Source of the DNA: Casp-actino8 sp964614655
GTDB lineage: Bacteria; Actinomycetota; Acidimicrobiia; Acidimicrobiales; Ilumatobacteraceae
Length of the DNA stretch: 56,926 nucleotides
Assembly (NCBI GenBank): GCA_964614655.1
Contig: CAZTPF010000012.1
Location: forward strand, 1-56,926
Direction of reading: 5' to 3'
The notes under the pieces are model-generated. The model saw nothing but the letters and a program-made list of their open reading frames with translations, was not told the origin of the DNA and did no database searches. Below are positions 44,041 through 51,809 of the stretch, piece after piece. The position numbers and the translations under genes were made by a program. How positions within the stretch are numbered: the stretch's first letter is position 1; each line of letters starts with the position of its first letter.

Positions 44041-44931
44041 ATGTCGATGCTGGCCGTCGATCCGTGGCGTTTCCAGCAGCACGTCGAAGTGTGGCTGCTG
44101 GTGGCGTTCCTCACCATCTCGTACGTCTACATGGTGCGGGTCATCGGCCCGCGGGCCGTCGGTCCCGGTGGAACCGTCGTGACCCGTCGCCAGAAGACCG
44201 CCTTCGTAGCCGGGATTCTCATCTTGTGGTTGTCGAGTGATTGGCCGATCCACGACATCGCCGAGGAATACCTCTACTCGGTGCACATGTTCCAGCACAT
44301 GGCGCTCACGTACTTCATGCCGCCGTTGGTCGTGTTGGCCACGCCCGAGTGGTTCGTCCGCATCCTCATCGGCGACAAGGGCCTGTATCGCTTCGTCAAG
44401 TTCATGGCCCATCCGGTGCGGGCGGCCTTCGTGTTCAACGTCGCCGTCATGGTGAGCCACGTTCCCGGTGTGGTGAATGCATCGGTGTCGAACGGGCCGT
44501 TGCACTATGCGGTACACGTCTTCCTAGTGACTACCGCCATCATCATGTGGCTACCCGTGTGCGGCCCATTCCCTGAGTTCCACATCTCACCGATGGGCAA
44601 GATGATCTATCTCTTCATGAACAGCGTCGTCGCCACCGTGCCGGCCGGCTGGCTCACCTTTGCCGAAGGCGTGGTGTACAAGCACTACAACATCCCGTGG
44701 CGGGTGTGGGGAATCTCGGTCACCGACGACCAGCAGATTGCCGGCGCCATCATGAAACTCGGTGGTGCGGTGTTCCTCTGGACGATCATCGGGGTGCTGT
44801 TCGTGCAGAAATTCGCCAAGACCTTCCGGGCCGAGAACGAGTCGGCCTACGTACGCGAACCGCTCACGACAGCCGATGTCGAAAAGGCGTTCGCCGAAAC
44901 TGCTCCGGCACGCGAACCCGAGCGCAGCTGA
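44041..44931 (+). CDS. ctaG: caa3-type oxidase assembly factor CtaG
   Basis: A 296-residue, seven-helix protein of the caa3_CtaG family involved in copper delivery to or maturation of subunit I. Typical pieces: SSDWPIHDIAEEYLYSVHMFQHM, PPLVVLATPEW, FVFNVAVMVSHVPGVVN, DDQQIAGAIMKLGG. AGGAGG precedes ATG 44041. Last gene of the oxidase operon; only six bases separate it from the convergent ABC permease gene, with no visible terminator. Confidence 0.9.
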   Translation: MSMLAVDPWRFQQHVEVWLLVAFLTISYVYMVRVIGPRAVGPGGTVVTRRQKTAFVAGILILWLSSDWPIHDIAEEYLYSVHMFQHMALTYFMPPLVVLATPEWFVRILIGDKGLYRFVKFMAHPVRAAFVFNVAVMVSHVPGVVNASVSNGPLHYAVHVFLVTTAIIMWLPVCGPFPEFHISPMGKMIYLFMNSVVATVPAGWLTFAEGVVYKHYNIPWRVWGISVTDDQQIAGAIMKLGGAVFLWTIIGVLFVQKFAKTFRAENESAYVREPLTTADVEKAFAETAPAREPERS

Positions 44932-44937
44932 GTTCGA

Positions 44938-45666
44938 CTACTCCCAACGGAACGTGAAGGCGGCGACCACCGGGGCCGCCAATGCCCACGAGCCGAGCAC
45001 GGCCCACGACGTCGAGGCTTGGGTGGACGCGCCGACCAAGGTGTCGCGCATGACGTCGGCGAGCGCTCCCGACGGCAGATAGGGGCTGACGTCGGCCAGT
45101 GGACCGGGCAGTTCGTCGAAGGGGATGACCATGCCCCCGAGCAAGAGCAGCACGATGTACAGCCCGTTCTGGGCGGCCAGGTTGATCTCGGCTCGCAGGC
45201 GCCCGGCGATGGCCAGCCCGAGTCCTCCGAAAGCGAAAGTCCCGAGGGCGACGGCTCCGAGGGCCAGTCCCCACGAGGCACGGTCGGTGTTCCAGTCGAG
45301 GCCGATGGCCACCGGGACGAGAACCACGAGTTGCACGATCTCGACCACCAGCACGGTGAGGATCTTGGCGAGCAGCCACCGAGGCCGGCCAAGGGGAGTG
45401 GGACCGAGTCGCTTCAGCACCTGGTAACTGCGTTCGAAACCGGTGGCGATACCAAGGCTCACCATGGCGGTACTCATCACGGCGAGAGCGATCACGCCGG
45501 GCGTGAGAAAGTCCATGTGGTCGTCGAGCGAACTCGGCAACACGTCGGTGATCCCGAAGAACACGAGGACGAGGACCGGGATGACGATCGTCAGCAGCAG
45601 TTGCTCACCGTTGCGCGACAGGATGCGCAGTTCGGCGCCGAGTTGGGCGCGAAGCGGACCGCTCAT
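44938..45666 (-). CDS. ABC-2 type transporter permease
   Basis: A 242-residue permease with six helices of the ABC-2 (drug/polyketide exporter) type: LLLTIVIPVLVLVFFGI, FLTPGVIALAVMSTAMVSLGIATGFE, GFERSYQVLKRLGPTPL, LLLLGGMVIPFDELPGPL. The ATPase gene upstream overlaps it by four bases (ATGA), so they form one exporter. Substrate unknown. Confidence 0.88.
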   Translation of the reverse strand: MSGPLRAQLGAELRILSRNGEQLLLTIVIPVLVLVFFGITDVLPSSLDDHMDFLTPGVIALAVMSTAMVSLGIATGFERSYQVLKRLGPTPLGRPRWLLAKILTVLVVEIVQLVVLVPVAIGLDWNTDRASWGLALGAVALGTFAFGGLGLAIAGRLRAEINLAAQNGLYIVLLLLGGMVIPFDELPGPLADVSPYLPSGALADVMRDTLVGASTQASTSWAVLGSWALAAPVVAAFTFRWE

Positions 45667-46646
45667 GGCGAGTCTCCGGTCAGTTTCTTGAAGACGTCCT
45701 CGAGACTCGCGACCCCGGCTCGCAGTTCGACGACGTCGATTCCGTGTTCGCTCAACCAGACGGCGAGGGCAGCCACCAGACCTTGGGGGGCGTCTTCGAT
45801 CGTGTAGTGGCCGGGCTCGACTTCGACCAGCCAGTCGCCGATGTTGGGTGGCATGTCGCTCAACACGAGCGGACGAACCGTGCGCAAGCGAACGGCCTGT
45901 CGGGCTCGACGTACGTCGTCGAGGGTTCCTTCGACGAGGACGCGTCCCTTGTCGAAGATCACCACCCGGTCGGCGATTCGCTCGGCCTCGTCGAGTTCGT
46001 GGGTCGCGAGGATCACACCGCAACCTCGGTCGGTGAGCGAGGTGATGATCGAACGGATCGTGTCGCGTCCGTTCACGTCGACTCCACTGGTGGGCTCGTC
46101 GAGGAACACCACCTCGGGTCGGCCGACGAGGGCCATGGCGAGCGACAGACGCTGCTTCTCTCCGCCCGACAGACGTCGCCACGGGGTGCGGGCCCGATCG
46201 GTGAGGCCGACGAGTTCGAGGAGATCGCGGGGAGCACCCGTGTCGGAGACACGATGGATTCCACAGTGCTGTCTCAGCACGTCGAGAGGCCGGGCCGACG
46301 GGTAGACGCCGCCTTCTTGGAGCATGAGCCCGACTCGTCGGCTGAGCGCGCGACGGGTGGATCGCGATCCGGCCGGATCGAGTCCGAGGACGCGCACGTC
46401 TCCCGAGGTTCGTCGGCGGAGTCCTTCACACACCTCGATGGTGCTCGTCTTGCCGGCCCCGTTCGGCCCGAGCACCGCCGTGACCTGCCCGGCCCGAGCA
46501 GTGAACGAGACCCCGTCGACGGCCGTCAGGGCGCGGTCACCGCGGCCGTAGCGAACGACGAGATCGTGCACCTCCACGACGTTCTCGATCGAGCCCGAGA
46601 CGATACGGGAGCCGAGAGAAGTGGTCGTCGCTGTTCCCTGACTCAC
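45663..46646 (-). CDS. ABC transporter ATP-binding protein (DrrA-like)
   Basis: A 327-residue ATPase: Walker A GPNGAGKTS, Q-loop LMLQEGG, signature LSGGEKQRLSLA, Walker B VVFLDEPTSGVD, H-loop LATHELDEA, and an extra C-terminal domain as in drug-exporting ABC-2 ATPases. GTG 46646 is chosen because TAGCCT lies seven bases upstream; a GTG at 46688 would lie upstream of that hexamer. Pairs with the permease at 44938. Confidence 0.9.
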   Translation of the reverse strand: MSQGTATTTSLGSRIVSGSIENVVEVHDLVVRYGRGDRALTAVDGVSFTARAGQVTAVLGPNGAGKTSTIEVCEGLRRRTSGDVRVLGLDPAGSRSTRRALSRRVGLMLQEGGVYPSARPLDVLRQHCGIHRVSDTGAPRDLLELVGLTDRARTPWRRLSGGEKQRLSLAMALVGRPEVVFLDEPTSGVDVNGRDTIRSIITSLTDRGCGVILATHELDEAERIADRVVIFDKGRVLVEGTLDDVRRARQAVRLRTVRPLVLSDMPPNIGDWLVEVEPGHYTIEDAPQGLVAALAVWLSEHGIDVVELRAGVASLEDVFKKLTGDSP

Positions 46647-46653
46647 TCGTTCG

Positions 46654-46659
46654 AGGCTA
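46654..46659 (-). promoter_or_regulatory. -10 hexamer TAGCCT, leaderless ABC operon
   Basis: On the minus strand TAGCCT is seven bases before GTG 46646, divergent from the serS promoter. Confidence 0.55.
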
Positions 46660-46711
46660 GTGCCGTGTGATCGACCGCGAACCGACACCGGTTCGCTGCG
46701 ACGGTGGGCGA

Positions 46712-46717
46712 TAACCT
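46712..46717 (+). promoter_or_regulatory. -10 hexamer TAACCT of serS
   Basis: TAACCT lies nine bases before GTG 46727, giving at most two or three bases of leader. No T-box structure is seen. Confidence 0.45.
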
Positions 46718-46726
46718 CCGTTACCT

Positions 46727-48016
46727 GTGATCGACGTCCGGCTACTGCGCACCGATCCCGACGGAGTTCGGGTGTCGCTCGCTCGACGGAACAAACCCGA
46801 GTTGCTCGAGCAGCTCGACGTGGCGATCGCCCTCGACGTGCAGGCGCGTCAGATCTCGACTCGGCGCGACGACATTCGCGCCAAGGTCAACGAACTGTCG
46901 AAGGCGGTTGGTCTGGCCAAGCGCTCGGGAGACGAGGCGGCCGCCGAGGCGGCGCAGGCCGAAAGCCGTGACCTCGGGGCCGAAGAGCACGCCTTGGCCG
47001 CTCAGGCCGACGACGTCCAGTCCGAACTGCGCGAGGTTCTTCTTCGTATCCCGAATCTTCCCCATCCCGATGCTCCCGACGGAGCGGGAGATCACGAGAA
47101 CCCGTTGGTGAAGGGCCCGATCCAGATGCCCGAGTCGTTCGCCGATCATCAGCGGGTTCCTCACTGGGAGACGGCAGCCGAGCTCGGCATCCTCGACAGC
47201 GAGCGGGCCACCAAGATCGCCGCCTCGATGTTCACGATGCAGCGAGGCGCGGGTGCCGCGTTGGCCCGTGCTCTGTGCCAGTTGGCTCTCGACCGCAACG
47301 CCGACGTGTTCGAGGAGGTCCGCCCGCCCACCATGGTGAGCACCTCGACGCTCACGGCGACCGGTCACCTACCCAAGTTCGCCGACGACGCCTATGCGAT
47401 CGAGCGTGACGATCTCTGGATGATCCCGACTGCTGAAGTTCCGCTCACCTCGATGTATGCCGGTGAGGTGGTCGACGACACCCAGTTGCCCCTGCGGCTC
47501 ATGGCCTACACCTCGTGCTACCGACGTGAGGCCGGCTCGGCCGGTCGCGACACGCGTGGCATGTTGCGCTCCCACGAATTCGACAAGGTCGAGATTTTGG
47601 CTCTGGCCACACCCGAGCAGTCGCCGGCTCTGCTCACCGAACTCGTCGACCGGGCCGAAGGAACCATCGCCTCGCTCGGGTTGCCCTATCGCATCATCGA
47701 AATCTGCACCGGCGACATGGGTCAGAGTCATCACCGCAGTTTCGATATCGAGGTGTACGCACCCGGATGCGACTCGTGGCTCGAGGTGTCGTCGGTGAGT
47801 TGGTTCGCCGACTATCAGGCGCGCCGTGCCGACATCCGTTTTCGCCGGGCCGGGCAGAAGGGCACCGAGATCGCTCACACCCTGAACGGTTCGGCTCTCG
47901 CCGTGCCCCGTGTGTGGGCCGCGATCGTCGAGAACTTCCGCCAACCCGACGGCAGTGTGATCGTCCCCGAGGTCCTGCGGCCGTACATGCGCGGCCTCGA
48001 GCGCATCACGGCCTGA
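46727..48016 (+). CDS. serS: Seryl-tRNA synthetase
   Basis: A 429-residue class II synthetase. The N-terminal coiled-coil arm (about 25-105) binds the long variable arm of tRNA-Ser. The catalytic core has motif 1 around FEEVRPPTMV, TAEVPLTSMY, motif 2 CYRREAGSAGRDTRGMLRSHEF, and motif 3 (GTEIAHTLNGSALAVPR). It charges the two tRNA-Ser genes at 11368 and 14029. pdxH follows after four bases. Confidence 0.96.
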   Translation: MIDVRLLRTDPDGVRVSLARRNKPELLEQLDVAIALDVQARQISTRRDDIRAKVNELSKAVGLAKRSGDEAAAEAAQAESRDLGAEEHALAAQADDVQSELREVLLRIPNLPHPDAPDGAGDHENPLVKGPIQMPESFADHQRVPHWETAAELGILDSERATKIAASMFTMQRGAGAALARALCQLALDRNADVFEEVRPPTMVSTSTLTATGHLPKFADDAYAIERDDLWMIPTAEVPLTSMYAGEVVDDTQLPLRLMAYTSCYRREAGSAGRDTRGMLRSHEFDKVEILALATPEQSPALLTELVDRAEGTIASLGLPYRIIEICTGDMGQSHHRSFDIEVYAPGCDSWLEVSSVSWFADYQARRADIRFRRAGQKGTEIAHTLNGSALAVPRVWAAIVENFRQPDGSVIVPEVLRPYMRGLERITA

Positions 48017-48020
48017 GTCG

Positions 48021-48686
48021 ATGTCGGAGCGAACGAGCGACCGTCACGACGACCATGTGCGTGATCGGCGGGTTCAGTACGAGACAGCCGGTCTCGATGC
48101 CAACGATCTCGATCCGTCACCCATCGCCATGTGGCACCGGTGGTACGCCGATGCCGTGGAGGCCGGTGTCGCCGAACCGAATGCGATGGTGCTCGGAACA
48201 GTGGGTGTCGACGGAGTCCCCGATGCACGGGTGGTGTTGGCTCGCGGCGTCGACGAGAACGGCATCGCGTTCTACGGCAACTACGAGAGTGTGAAAGGGC
48301 TGGAACTAGCCGGGCGTCCTGTGGCGTCGCTGGTGTTTCCCTGGCTCGATCTGCATCGGCAAGTTCGTGTGCGTGGACGGGTGGAGACCTTGAGTCCCGC
48401 CGAGAGCGACGCCTACTTCGCTTCCCGTCCCCGTGACAGCCAGATCGGTGCGTGGGCGTCCGAACAGAGTCGACCCCTGGCCGACCGCGCCGCGTTGGAA
48501 GAACGCGTGCACGAGTTGGAGATTCGATTCCCCGACGCCGTCCCGAGACCACCGCACTGGGGTGGGTGGCGTCTCGTTCCCGCCGAGTTCGAATTCTGGC
48601 AAGGTCGACCGAGTCGACTGCACGACCGCTTCCGTTACGTCGCAGGGTCGACGAACACCTGGTCGATCACCCGCCTCAACCCCTGA
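48021..48686 (+). CDS. pdxH: Pyridoxine/pyridoxamine 5'-phosphate oxidase
   Basis: A 221-residue FMN flavoprotein completing pyridoxal phosphate synthesis. Visible: PNAMVLGTVGVDGVPDARVVL, FYGNYESVKGLEL, FPWLDLHRQVRVRGRVE, SQIGAWASEQSRPL and the C-terminal EFWQGRPSRLHDRFRY, the signature of true PNPOx enzymes. ATG 48021 lies four bases after serS, so the two are probably co-transcribed. Confidence 0.94.
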   Translation: MSERTSDRHDDHVRDRRVQYETAGLDANDLDPSPIAMWHRWYADAVEAGVAEPNAMVLGTVGVDGVPDARVVLARGVDENGIAFYGNYESVKGLELAGRPVASLVFPWLDLHRQVRVRGRVETLSPAESDAYFASRPRDSQIGAWASEQSRPLADRAALEERVHELEIRFPDAVPRPPHWGGWRLVPAEFEFWQGRPSRLHDRFRYVAGSTNTWSITRLNP

Positions 48687-48689
48687 CCC

Positions 48690-48753
48690 CTTGGTGAAAC
48701 TGGCGGCAAAAACGTCACGTAAAACGCCGGATTTTGCCGCCAGAATCACCAAG
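48690..48753. terminator. Extragenic palindrome, probable bidirectional terminator
   Basis: Arms 48690-48711 and 48732-48753 are complementary over 22 bases with two mismatches, loop 20 nt. It lies just after pdxH and overlaps the last codons of the convergent hydrolase gene. Read on the minus strand it begins CTTGGTGATTCTGGCGG, the core shared with the palindromes at 363-419 and 21070-21116. Confidence 0.6.
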
Positions 48754-49363
48754 AAGTGGCGGCAGCGGCGAGTGCGTCGATGAGTGAGCGAGTGTGCGGG
48801 GTCACGTCGGGACCTTCCCAGTCCCACCAGAGCGGGCTCGAACCCCGAACGCGTGGTGGTAGTTCGATCTGCACGCCGGCTCCCGGCGGAAGGTTCACCG
48901 GATTGCGCGAGTGCAGGCCTCGCAGTTCGTTCGGTATGGCATCGATGTCGGTGACGATCGAGTAGGCCGGCAGGTTACGGCGCAGATGTTCACCGATGTG
49001 CTCGGCGAATTCGCGGTGGCGTCCGCCCACCAGAAGTGACGAGAAGAGTCCACGCCGACCGTACCCGTGGATCGTGATCACGGTGTGGACGTGATCGATG
49101 AACGACGCGAGTGCCGGAGAGTGATCGGGTGACACGTCGATCGAAGGAATGTGATCCTCCATACCGGGTGGCTGATGAACTCCGTAGTAGCTGACTCCCG
49201 ATCGATCGGCCGCTTCGCGAGCGATCACGTCGGTCATCGCCTCGAGCCCACCACCGTGGTACGCCATGAAGCCGATTCGTCGCGTGCGGGGAGTATCGTG
49301 GTTGCGCAGCACGCAGACCTCCTCGACGTCGGGATGAGCGAGAAGATCGCGGAACCGAGACAT
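48746..49363 (-). CDS. Poly-gamma-glutamate hydrolase family protein
   Basis: A 205-residue protein matching the zinc-dependent PGA hydrolase (PghP-like, PF05908) pattern: RRIGFMAYHGGGLEAMTD, SYYGVHQPPG, FIDHVHTVITIHGYGRR, LLVGGRHREFAEHIGEHLRR, and IPNELRGLHSRNPVNLPPG. Candidate zinc ligands are the His of YHGG, the Glu after it and the His of TIHGYG. The family cleaves poly-gamma-glutamate; no signal peptide is seen. ATG 49363 lies one base after the stop of the CcdA gene. Its 3' end is overlapped by a palindrome. Confidence 0.8.
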   Translation of the reverse strand: MSRFRDLLAHPDVEEVCVLRNHDTPRTRRIGFMAYHGGGLEAMTDVIAREAADRSGVSYYGVHQPPGMEDHIPSIDVSPDHSPALASFIDHVHTVITIHGYGRRGLFSSLLVGGRHREFAEHIGEHLRRNLPAYSIVTDIDAIPNELRGLHSRNPVNLPPGAGVQIELPPRVRGSSPLWWDWEGPDVTPHTRSLIDALAAAATSW

Positions 49364-49364
49364 G

Positions 49365-50237
49365 TCAGTGGCTGTGTCGGCGACGATGGACGATGGTCGT
49401 CGACACAGCGGCGATCATCACCACGCCGAACACGACAGCGAGGCTGCCGCGATTGCCGTCGATCCAGTTGGCGAGCGACTCCTGCCAACCGATCACGTTG
49501 CCGGTGATCTCGTCGTCGTAGTTCTCGCGGATGTCGTTGAACCAGTACCACGCGAGGTAGAGACCCGACAGGATCATGACGACAGCCGAGCCCATTTCGA
49601 CGTAGGTCATTCCCTTGCGCAGGATCTTCAGGAGTCCGCCTTGGGCGACGGCCAGCGACACCGTGAGGGCCGTGACGAGAAGGGACATCGCCCCGCCGTA
49701 CAACACGATGGCCACGAGACCGGCGGCGAATCCCGACGTGTCGATCGTGCCGAGCACCGTGGCCGAGAAGGGGCCGATGGTGCACCCGATGGAAGCCACT
49801 GCGTAGGCGATTCCGAAGAGGAACATCGACAGAACCGTGCGGTCCTTGGCTCGACCGCCGACGTCGAGTTTCGGCGTCGTCAGTGGAAGTCGGTAGCCGA
49901 ACAGCATCGCGACACCGAGAGCGACCAACGCCAGACCGATCACGAGTGAGACGTACTTGGCGTTCTGGTTGATCCAGTCGGTGAAAAGACGGCTGATCGA
50001 TCCGACCACCAGGAAGACCGACATGAAGCCGGCCGACAACGACAGACTCACGACCAGAGCCCGTGACACCGCGCCCTCCGACGAGCGCGTGTCGCCGGGA
50101 CGCCCGGACAGGCCGAGGTAGTACATGAGGTAGGTGGGAAGAAGGACGAAGCCGCACGGGTTGACGGCGGCCAGTAGTCCACTGCCGAAACTGAGCCACA
50201 GACGATCGCTCGTGGCCGCCCACAGCGCCGTCGTCAC
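49365..50237 (-). CDS. ccdA: CcdA/DsbD-type thiol-disulfide transmembrane protein
   Basis: A 290-residue membrane protein with six core helices and an extra one at each end. The redox-active cysteines are in AAVNPCGFVLLPTYLMYY (helix 1) and VASIGCTIGPFSATVL (helix 4), each followed by the typical Pro. It carries reducing power from cytoplasmic thioredoxin across the membrane, here most likely to the lipoprotein encoded just upstream; GTG 50237 overlaps that gene's stop (GTGA). Confidence 0.9.
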   Translation of the reverse strand: MTTALWAATSDRLWLSFGSGLLAAVNPCGFVLLPTYLMYYLGLSGRPGDTRSSEGAVSRALVVSLSLSAGFMSVFLVVGSISRLFTDWINQNAKYVSLVIGLALVALGVAMLFGYRLPLTTPKLDVGGRAKDRTVLSMFLFGIAYAVASIGCTIGPFSATVLGTIDTSGFAAGLVAIVLYGGAMSLLVTALTVSLAVAQGGLLKILRKGMTYVEMGSAVVMILSGLYLAWYWFNDIRENYDDEITGNVIGWQESLANWIDGNRGSLAVVFGVVMIAAVSTTIVHRRRHSH

Positions 50238-50797
50238 GAGACGAGTCCTTCGATCGCCTGACCGAGCATCTCGAGAGTGACCTCACCCGAGATCTGCTCG
50301 ACCACGATGCCGTCGGCGTCGACGAAAAGCGTGGTGGGGAAGGCGGCGATGCCGTTGGCCACCAGGAGTTCGCTGTCGGGATCGCTGAGCATCGTGTAGG
50401 TGACATTCATGTCGGACGCGAAATCGTTCATTCGCTTCTCGGTATCGACCGGGTTGACCCCGACGAACGTCACCGATTCGCCGTACTGAAGATGGGCTTC
50501 TTCGATGGCGGGCATCTCGCGTTTGCAGGGCGGGCACGCCGAGAACCAGAAGTTGACGACCAAGGGTCGACCGACGAGGTCGGCCACGTCGACGGCGGAT
50601 CCGTCGGAGCCTCGGACGACGGCCGTTACGAAGGGCTCGCCACGGACCGGTTGATTGACTGCGATTCCGGGCTCTTGATACTCGCCGGGTTCGTCGAGGA
50701 GAACCGACTCGACGCCGTCGGAGGAAGAACCGCAAGCGGAGAAAACGAACGTCGCCATCAGCAGGCCGATACCGATCGATCGAAGACTGCTCCTCAC
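50234..50797 (-). CDS. TlpA/ResA-like thioredoxin lipoprotein
   Basis: A 187-residue exported thioredoxin-fold protein: signal peptide with lipobox FVFSAC, then VVNFWFSACPPCKREMPAIEEA with the CPPC active site at about residues 88-91, and the cis-Pro motif AAFPTTLFVDADG. It reduces disulfides outside the membrane, for example for cytochrome c (the CtaC fusion would need this). TAGCCT is six bases before GTG 50797. Confidence 0.9.
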   Translation of the reverse strand: MRSSLRSIGIGLLMATFVFSACGSSSDGVESVLLDEPGEYQEPGIAVNQPVRGEPFVTAVVRGSDGSAVDVADLVGRPLVVNFWFSACPPCKREMPAIEEAHLQYGESVTFVGVNPVDTEKRMNDFASDMNVTYTMLSDPDSELLVANGIAAFPTTLFVDADGIVVEQISGEVTLEMLGQAIEGLVS

Positions 50798-50803
50798 GAG
50801 GCC

Positions 50804-50809
50804 AGGCTA
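50804..50809 (-). promoter_or_regulatory. -10 hexamer TAGCCT, leaderless thioredoxin operon
   Basis: On the minus strand TAGCCT is exactly six bases before GTG 50797, with no ribosome site. Confidence 0.55.
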
Positions 50810-50861
50810 ACGACTGCCTCGAAGTCGTCACTGGCGGGTGGCGGGGAGCCGCAGCCGTGAC

Positions 50862-50890
50862 CGCCGTCTCGCGGGGGATTCGAGACGGCG
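50862..50890. terminator. 10-bp inverted repeat downstream of whiB7
   Basis: CGCCGTCTCG (50862-50871) pairs perfectly with CGAGACGGCG (50881-50890) around a nine-base loop, 110 bases after the whiB7 stop. There is no T-run. It is the only notable structure in the 202-bp space 50798-50999. Confidence 0.3.
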
Positions 50891-50999
50891 ATCACGACCG
50901 GGATCCCGATCAGTCGCGGATTCGTCATGCGTCATCCGCAACCGTGGTGAAAGTTCCGCCGAAGATCGACGGCTGGTGAACGAGGCCGAGTGTGGGAGA

Positions 51000-51404
51000 T
51001 CAGGCGACGCGAATGGCGACCTCGAACTCTCCCTTGTCGGCCGGATCGGTGATCGCGCGAATCGTTCGATCCTCGTCGATCACCAAGGTGGGCCGGGGCA
51101 GTACGGCCGGACGTCCACGCGGTCGTTTGCTGTGGACGATTCGACCGTTCTCGAGGAGCTCACCACCCCAGACTCCCCAGGGTTCGGCGCGTTCGAGCGC
51201 TCCGGTGAGACAGGGTCCACGGAGCGGACATCGTGCGCAGATCGCTTTGGCGCGGGCGATGTCGACGATGTCGTCGCTGAAGAAGAGTGGGGTGAGAGTG
51301 CCGTGACCGTCACCGCAGCGGGCGACGGGCTTCACGATCGGGCCGGCTTCGTCGAAAACGGGTGACGGGATCGTGGCGTCAGTGGTGATGTCGGTGATGG
51401 TCAT
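51000..51404 (-). CDS. whiB7: Transcription factor WhiB7/WblC
   Basis: A 134-residue iron-sulfur Wbl protein. The four cluster cysteines are C30 (VARCGDG) and the CARCPLRGPC group (CxxCxxxxxC) at about 57-66. The stretch ALERAEPWGVWGGELL and the AT-hook KRPRGRP about 20 residues later are nearly identical to mycobacterial WhiB7, which activates intrinsic antibiotic-resistance genes with the housekeeping sigma factor. About 30 extra residues follow the AT-hook. GGAG lies about eight bases before ATG 51404. The 405-bp leader holds a small ORF and an attenuator, matching known whiB7 control. Confidence 0.92.
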   Translation of the reverse strand: MTITDITTDATIPSPVFDEAGPIVKPVARCGDGHGTLTPLFFSDDIVDIARAKAICARCPLRGPCLTGALERAEPWGVWGGELLENGRIVHSKRPRGRPAVLPRPTLVIDEDRTIRAITDPADKGEFEVAIRVA

Positions 51405-51473
51405 GGTGGTCTCCGTGTCGTTCGTGTTGTTGGTGATGGTCGTGATGGTCGTGGGGTACTGATTCGGGACAAC

Positions 51474-51508
51474 GAAAAAGGCCGCCGGGTTTCGGATCCC
51501 AGCGGCCT
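51474..51508 (-). terminator. Intrinsic terminator/attenuator in the whiB7 leader
   Basis: On the minus strand, AGGCCGCTGGG (51508-51498) pairs with CCCGGCGGCCT (51489-51479) over 11 bp with one G-T pair and an eight-base loop, followed by TTTTTC. It lies between the leader ORF stop and the whiB7 start. The leader-ORF sequence at 51565-51553 can pair with the 5' arm and would prevent the hairpin. Confidence 0.8.
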
Positions 51509-51536
51509 CGGTGGCTGTCTCGACGTGTCGTGTGAC

Positions 51537-51734
51537 TTACGTGAGTTGCTCTCCGAGCCGCTGGGGCGGGCGCTTGGTCGCCGTGAAGGCGGGCTTCACG
51601 AAGGCCACGGCCGCAGCAGCGTTGGCATACATGGCATGCGATGCTGCGGAGCCGTTCTGCCACATCGAACCGAGACGCGACGACGAGCCGGCCGAGCCGG
51701 AGATCGAGTCGAAAGAGCGCACGGAGATGGACAT
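51537..51734 (-). CDS. Leader peptide ORF of whiB7
   Basis: A 65-codon ORF (ATG 51734; an in-frame GTG at 51755 would add seven residues) ending 28 bases before the attenuator. The product is Ser/Ala-rich, MSISVRSFDSISGS then an Ala-rich stretch and FVKPAFTATKRPPQRLGEQ, without homology I recognise; it is probably translated for regulation. Its last 10 codons (CCC-CAG-CGG-CTC-GG) are complementary to the terminator 5' arm. In mycobacteria and Streptomyces, translation of such uORFs decides whether whiB7/wblC is transcribed. Confidence 0.6.
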   Translation of the reverse strand: MSISVRSFDSISGSAGSSSRLGSMWQNGSAASHAMYANAAAAVAFVKPAFTATKRPPQRLGEQLT

Positions 51735-51775
51735 AACGGTCTCGAAGGAAACCACGTCAGCGACGACTCCGCAAA

Positions 51776-51803
51776 CGAATTACCGAAAATATGCCTGTGA
51801 ACA
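51776..51803 (-). promoter_or_regulatory. AT-rich tract upstream of the whiB7 leader ORF
   Basis: The 75-bp space between the leader ORF and the GIY-YIG gene has an AT-rich patch (minus strand ATATTTTCGGTAATTCG) unusual for this genome. WhiB7 binds AT-rich DNA just upstream of its target promoters, including its own. A -10 could not be fixed. Confidence 0.35.
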
Positions 51804-51809
51804 GGGATT

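Noticed and set aside
51422..51452. Short repeats of TGGTCGTGA type just upstream of whiB7
   Set aside because: Only imperfect low-complexity repeats in a leader; no regular unit or spacer, so not a CRISPR or an iteron.
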